64,000 nucleotides of DNA, taken from the NCBI GenBank assembly GCA_036417435.1, contig CM070916.1:21398052-21462051 (forward strand). The letters run 5' to 3'. The DNA comes from Inia geoffrensis (lineage: Eukaryota; Chordata; Mammalia; Artiodactyla; Iniidae). The position numbers and the translations under genes are program-made. The notes under the pieces are model-generated. The model was not told the DNA's origin. It saw only the letters and a program-made list of their open reading frames with translations, and ran no database searches. Numbering within the stretch: position 1 is the first letter of the stretch; each line of letters begins with the position of its first letter. Below, one piece after another: positions 60,881-64,000 of this stretch.

Positions 60881-63800
60881 TCAGGCGAATATCCCTGATG
60901 AACATATATGCAAAAATCCTCAACAAAATATTAGCATTCCATCTGAAAGCAGAATACACATTCTTCTCAAGTGCACATGCATTCCCCAGGATTGATCACA
61001 TGCTTGGCCACAAAGTCTCGGTAAATTTAAGAAAATTGAAATCATATCAAGCATATTTTTCGACCACAACACTAAGGTTAGAAATCAACTACAAGAAAAA
61101 AAAAAAACCTGTAAAACACACAAACACATAGAGGCTAAACCATATGCTACTAAATAACTAATAGATCACTGAAGAAATCTAAGAGGAAATCAAAGAACAC
61201 CGAGAAACAAATGAAAATGAAAGCATGATGAGCCAAAACCTATGCGACACAGCAAAAGCAGTTCTAAGAAGGAATTTTATAGCAATACAATCTTCCTTCA
61301 GGAAACAAGAAAAATCTCAAACAACCTACATTACACCAAAAACAACTAGAGAAAGGACAAACAAAACCCCAAGTTATCAGAAGGAAAAAAATCATAAAGA
61401 TCAGAGTAGAAATAAATGAAATAGAAAAACAATAGAAAAGATCAATGAAACTAAAAGCTGGTTCTTTGAAAAGATAAACAAAATTGATAAACCTTTAGCC
61501 AGACTCATCAACAATAAAAGCGAGAGGGCTCAAATCAATAAAACTAGAAATGAAAAATGAGAAGTTACAACGGACACCACAGAAATACGAAGCATCATGA
61601 GAGACTACTACAAGCAACTATATGCCAATAAAATGGGCAACCTGAAAGAAATGGACAAATTCTTAGAAAGATACAACCTCCCAAGAATGAACCTGGAAGA
61701 AATAGAAAATATGAACAGACCAATCACAAGTAATGAAATGGAACATGTAATTAAAAAAACAAGGGGCCAGGACCAGATGGCATTACAGGTGAATTCTATC
61801 AAATATTTAGAGAAGAGTTAATACCTATCCTTCTGAAACTTTTCCAAACAATTGCAGAAGAAGGAACACTCCCAAACTCATTCTATGAGGCCACCATCGC
61901 CCTGATACCAAACCAGACAAAGATACCACAAAATAAGAAAATTGCAGGCCAGTATCACTGATGAACATAGACCAAAAATCCTCAACAAAATACTAGCAGA
62001 CTAAATCCAACAATACATTAAAAGGATCATACACCATGATCTAGTGGGATTTATCCCAGGGATGCAAGGATTTTTCAATATCTGCAAATCAATCAGTGTG
62101 ATACACCACATCAACAAATTGAAGAATAAAAACCACACGATCATCTCAATAGATGCAGAAAAAGCTTTTGACAAAATTCAACACCCATTTATCATAAAAA
62201 CTCTCCAGAAAGTAGGCATAGAGGGAACATACCTTTATTTAATAAAGGCCATATATGACAAACCTACAGCTAACATCATACTCACTCAACAGTGAAAAGC
62301 TAAAAGAACTTCCTCTAAAATCAGGAACAAGACAAGGATGTCTACTCTCACCACTTGTATTCAACATAGATTTAGAAGTCCTAGCCATGGCAATCAGAGA
62401 AGAAAAAGGAATCCAAATTAGAAAAGAAAAAGTACAACTATCACTGCAGATGACATGATACTACACATAGAAAATCTTAAAGATGCTAACAGAAAACTAC
62501 AAGAGCTCTTCAATGAATTTGGTAAAGTTGCATGATACAAAACTAATACACAGAAATCTGTTGCATTTCTATACACTAACAATCAATGATCAGAAAGAGA
62601 AATTAAAGAAACAATCCCATTTACCATCACAGCAAAAATTAAAAATACCTAGGAATAAACGTAGCCAAGGAGACAAAAGTCCTGTACTCTGAAAACCATA
62701 AGATGCAGATGAAAGAAATGGAAGATGACACAAATAGATGGAAAGACATACCATGTTCTTGGATTGGAAGAATCAATATTCTCAAAATGACTATAAAACC
62801 CAAGGCAATCTACAGATTCAAGGCAATCACTATCAAAGTGCCAGTAGCATTTTTCACAGATGTAGAGCAAATAATTTTAAATTTTGTATGAAAACACAAA
62901 AGACCCTGAAAAGGCGAAACAATCTTGAGAAAGAACAGAGCTGCAGGAATCATGCTCCCTGACTTCAGACTATACTACAAAGGTACAGTCATCAAAGCAG
63001 TATGGTACTGGCACAAAAACAGAAATATAGATCAATGGAACAGGACAGAAAGGCCAGAAATAAACCCACACACCTATGGTCAATTAATCCACAACAAATG
63101 AGGCAAGACTATACAATGGAAGAAAGACAGTCTCTTCAAATAAATGGTGCTGGGAAAAATGGACAGCTATATGTAAAAAAATGAAACTAGAACATTCTCT
63201 AACACCATACACAACAATAAACTCAAATGGATTAAAGACCTAAATGTAAGACCAGACACTATAAAACTCTTAGAGTAAAATATAGGAAGAACACTCTTTG
63301 ACATAAATCACTGCAACATCTTTTTTGATCTGTCTCCTAGAGCAATGGAAATAAAAACAAAATAAACAAATGGAACCTAATTAAACTCAAAACCTTTTTG
63401 GCAGCAGAGGAAATGACAAACAAAACTAAAAGACAACACACATAATGGGAGAAAATATTTGCAAATGATGTGACCCACAAGGTATTAATCTCCAAAATTT
63501 ACAAACAGCACATGTGGCTCAATATCAAAAACACGAGCAACCCAATCAAAAAATGGGCAGAAGACCTAAATAAACATTTCTTCAAAGAAGATATACAGAT
63601 GGCCAAGAGGCACATGAAAAGATGCTTAACTTTGCTAATTATTAGAGAAATGAAAATCAAAACTACAATGAGATATCACCTCATACCAGTCAGAATGGCC
63701 ATCATCAACAAGTCTACAAATAATAAACGCTGGAGAGGGTGTGGAGAAAAGGGAGCCCTCTTACACTGTCGTTGGGAGTGTAAATTGGTACAGTCACTAT

Positions 63801-64000
63801 GGAGAACAGTATGGAGGTTCCTTAAAAAACTAAAAATAGAGCTACCATATGACCCAGCAGTCCCACTCATAACAGAGGAAAACATGGTTCGAAAGGATAC
63901 ATGCACCCCAATGTTCATTGCCGTGCTGTTTACAATAGCCAAGACATGGAAGCAACCTAAATGTCCATCGACAGAGGAATGGATAAAGAAGATGTGGTAC
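60881..64000 (+). mobile_element. LINE-1, rearranged at its start, cut by the window edge
   Basis: Covers ORF2 from the endonuclease region to near its C-terminus at base 64000, so the 3'UTR lies outside. The first ~55 bases (60881-60936) come from a later part of ORF2 than the sequence that follows, indicating a rearranged or composite 5' end. Confidence 0.9.
60898..64000 (+). pseudogene. LINE-1 ORF2 pseudogene
   Basis: In order: an ORF2 RT-region scrap (MNIYAKILNKILA, 60898-60936) joined in frame to endonuclease sequence AEYTFFSSAH (to 61131); RT leader DYYKQLYANKMGNLKEMDKF (61597-61821); RT motifs GFIPGMQ and [17 protein letters not shown] (62044-62295); [20 protein letters not shown] (62255-62458, shifted frame). 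The catalytic box survives as GCAGATGACATG (ADDM), but the frame shifts just before it. WIGRINILKM (62703-62891) and the C-terminal part continue to the window edge. Multiple shifts rule out activity. Confidence 0.88.

Noticed and set aside
1..64000. Search for a coherent undescribed multi-gene system
   Set aside because: No intact genes, operon-like order or paired elements were found. All strong signals are known transposon classes.

Overview
The window is vertebrate, specifically mammalian, nuclear DNA: AT-rich, without dense long coding frames, and filled with LINE-1, LINE-2, MIR, MaLR-type LTRs and hAT/Tigger DNA-transposon relics. Nine short copies and one longer copy of a tRNA-derived SINE carry the CHR-type head (TTCCCTGGTGGCGCAGTGG), known from cetaceans, hippos and ruminants. 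Several copies have intact target-site duplications. I saw no BovB or Bov-tA elements, so a cetacean (whale or dolphin) is the best guess. That is an inference from repeat content, not a database result.

Layout. 1-6 kb: unique DNA, a CHR SINE next to an L1 3' end, and an old L1 split by a MaLR-like LTR. 6-16 kb: MIR and L2 fossils, a three-layer nest at 11.8-12.7 kb (MIR hit by L1 and by a CHR SINE), a second SINE at 14.3 kb and a long L2 at 15.3-16.3 kb. 16.4-24.3 kb: an old minus-strand L1 with nested insertions, a 5'-inverted (twin-primed) L1, an L1 interrupted by a SINE, and another SINE. 24.3-29.2 kb: mostly unique DNA with MIRs. 29.2-33.5 kb: a 4.3-kb minus-strand L1 with another L1 end inserted into it. 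33.5-46.7 kb: mostly unique DNA with L2, MIR, a Tigger/MER2-like element, four SINEs and a possible minus-strand coding exon at 45.4-45.6 kb. 46.7-52.3 kb: an LTR with a hAT element inside it, L2 fossils and an L1 5' region. 52.3-60 kb: mostly unique DNA, a hairpin at 53.1 kb, and several L1 and hAT elements. 60-64 kb: two oppositely oriented L1s, the second running off the window.

No complete host gene can be supported. Every open frame that matches something I know is LINE-1 ORF2 debris, all of it broken. The best host-gene candidate is the open, CpG-rich stretch at 45381-45560 (minus). Weaker exon-like stretches lie at 24754-24885 and 53494-53657. The window could be intronic or intergenic. 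I found no evidence of a new multi-gene system; what it records is layered transposon history. Repeat family names rest on recognition of characteristic sequence, and boundaries are accurate to roughly 10-30 bases except where target-site duplications fix them.
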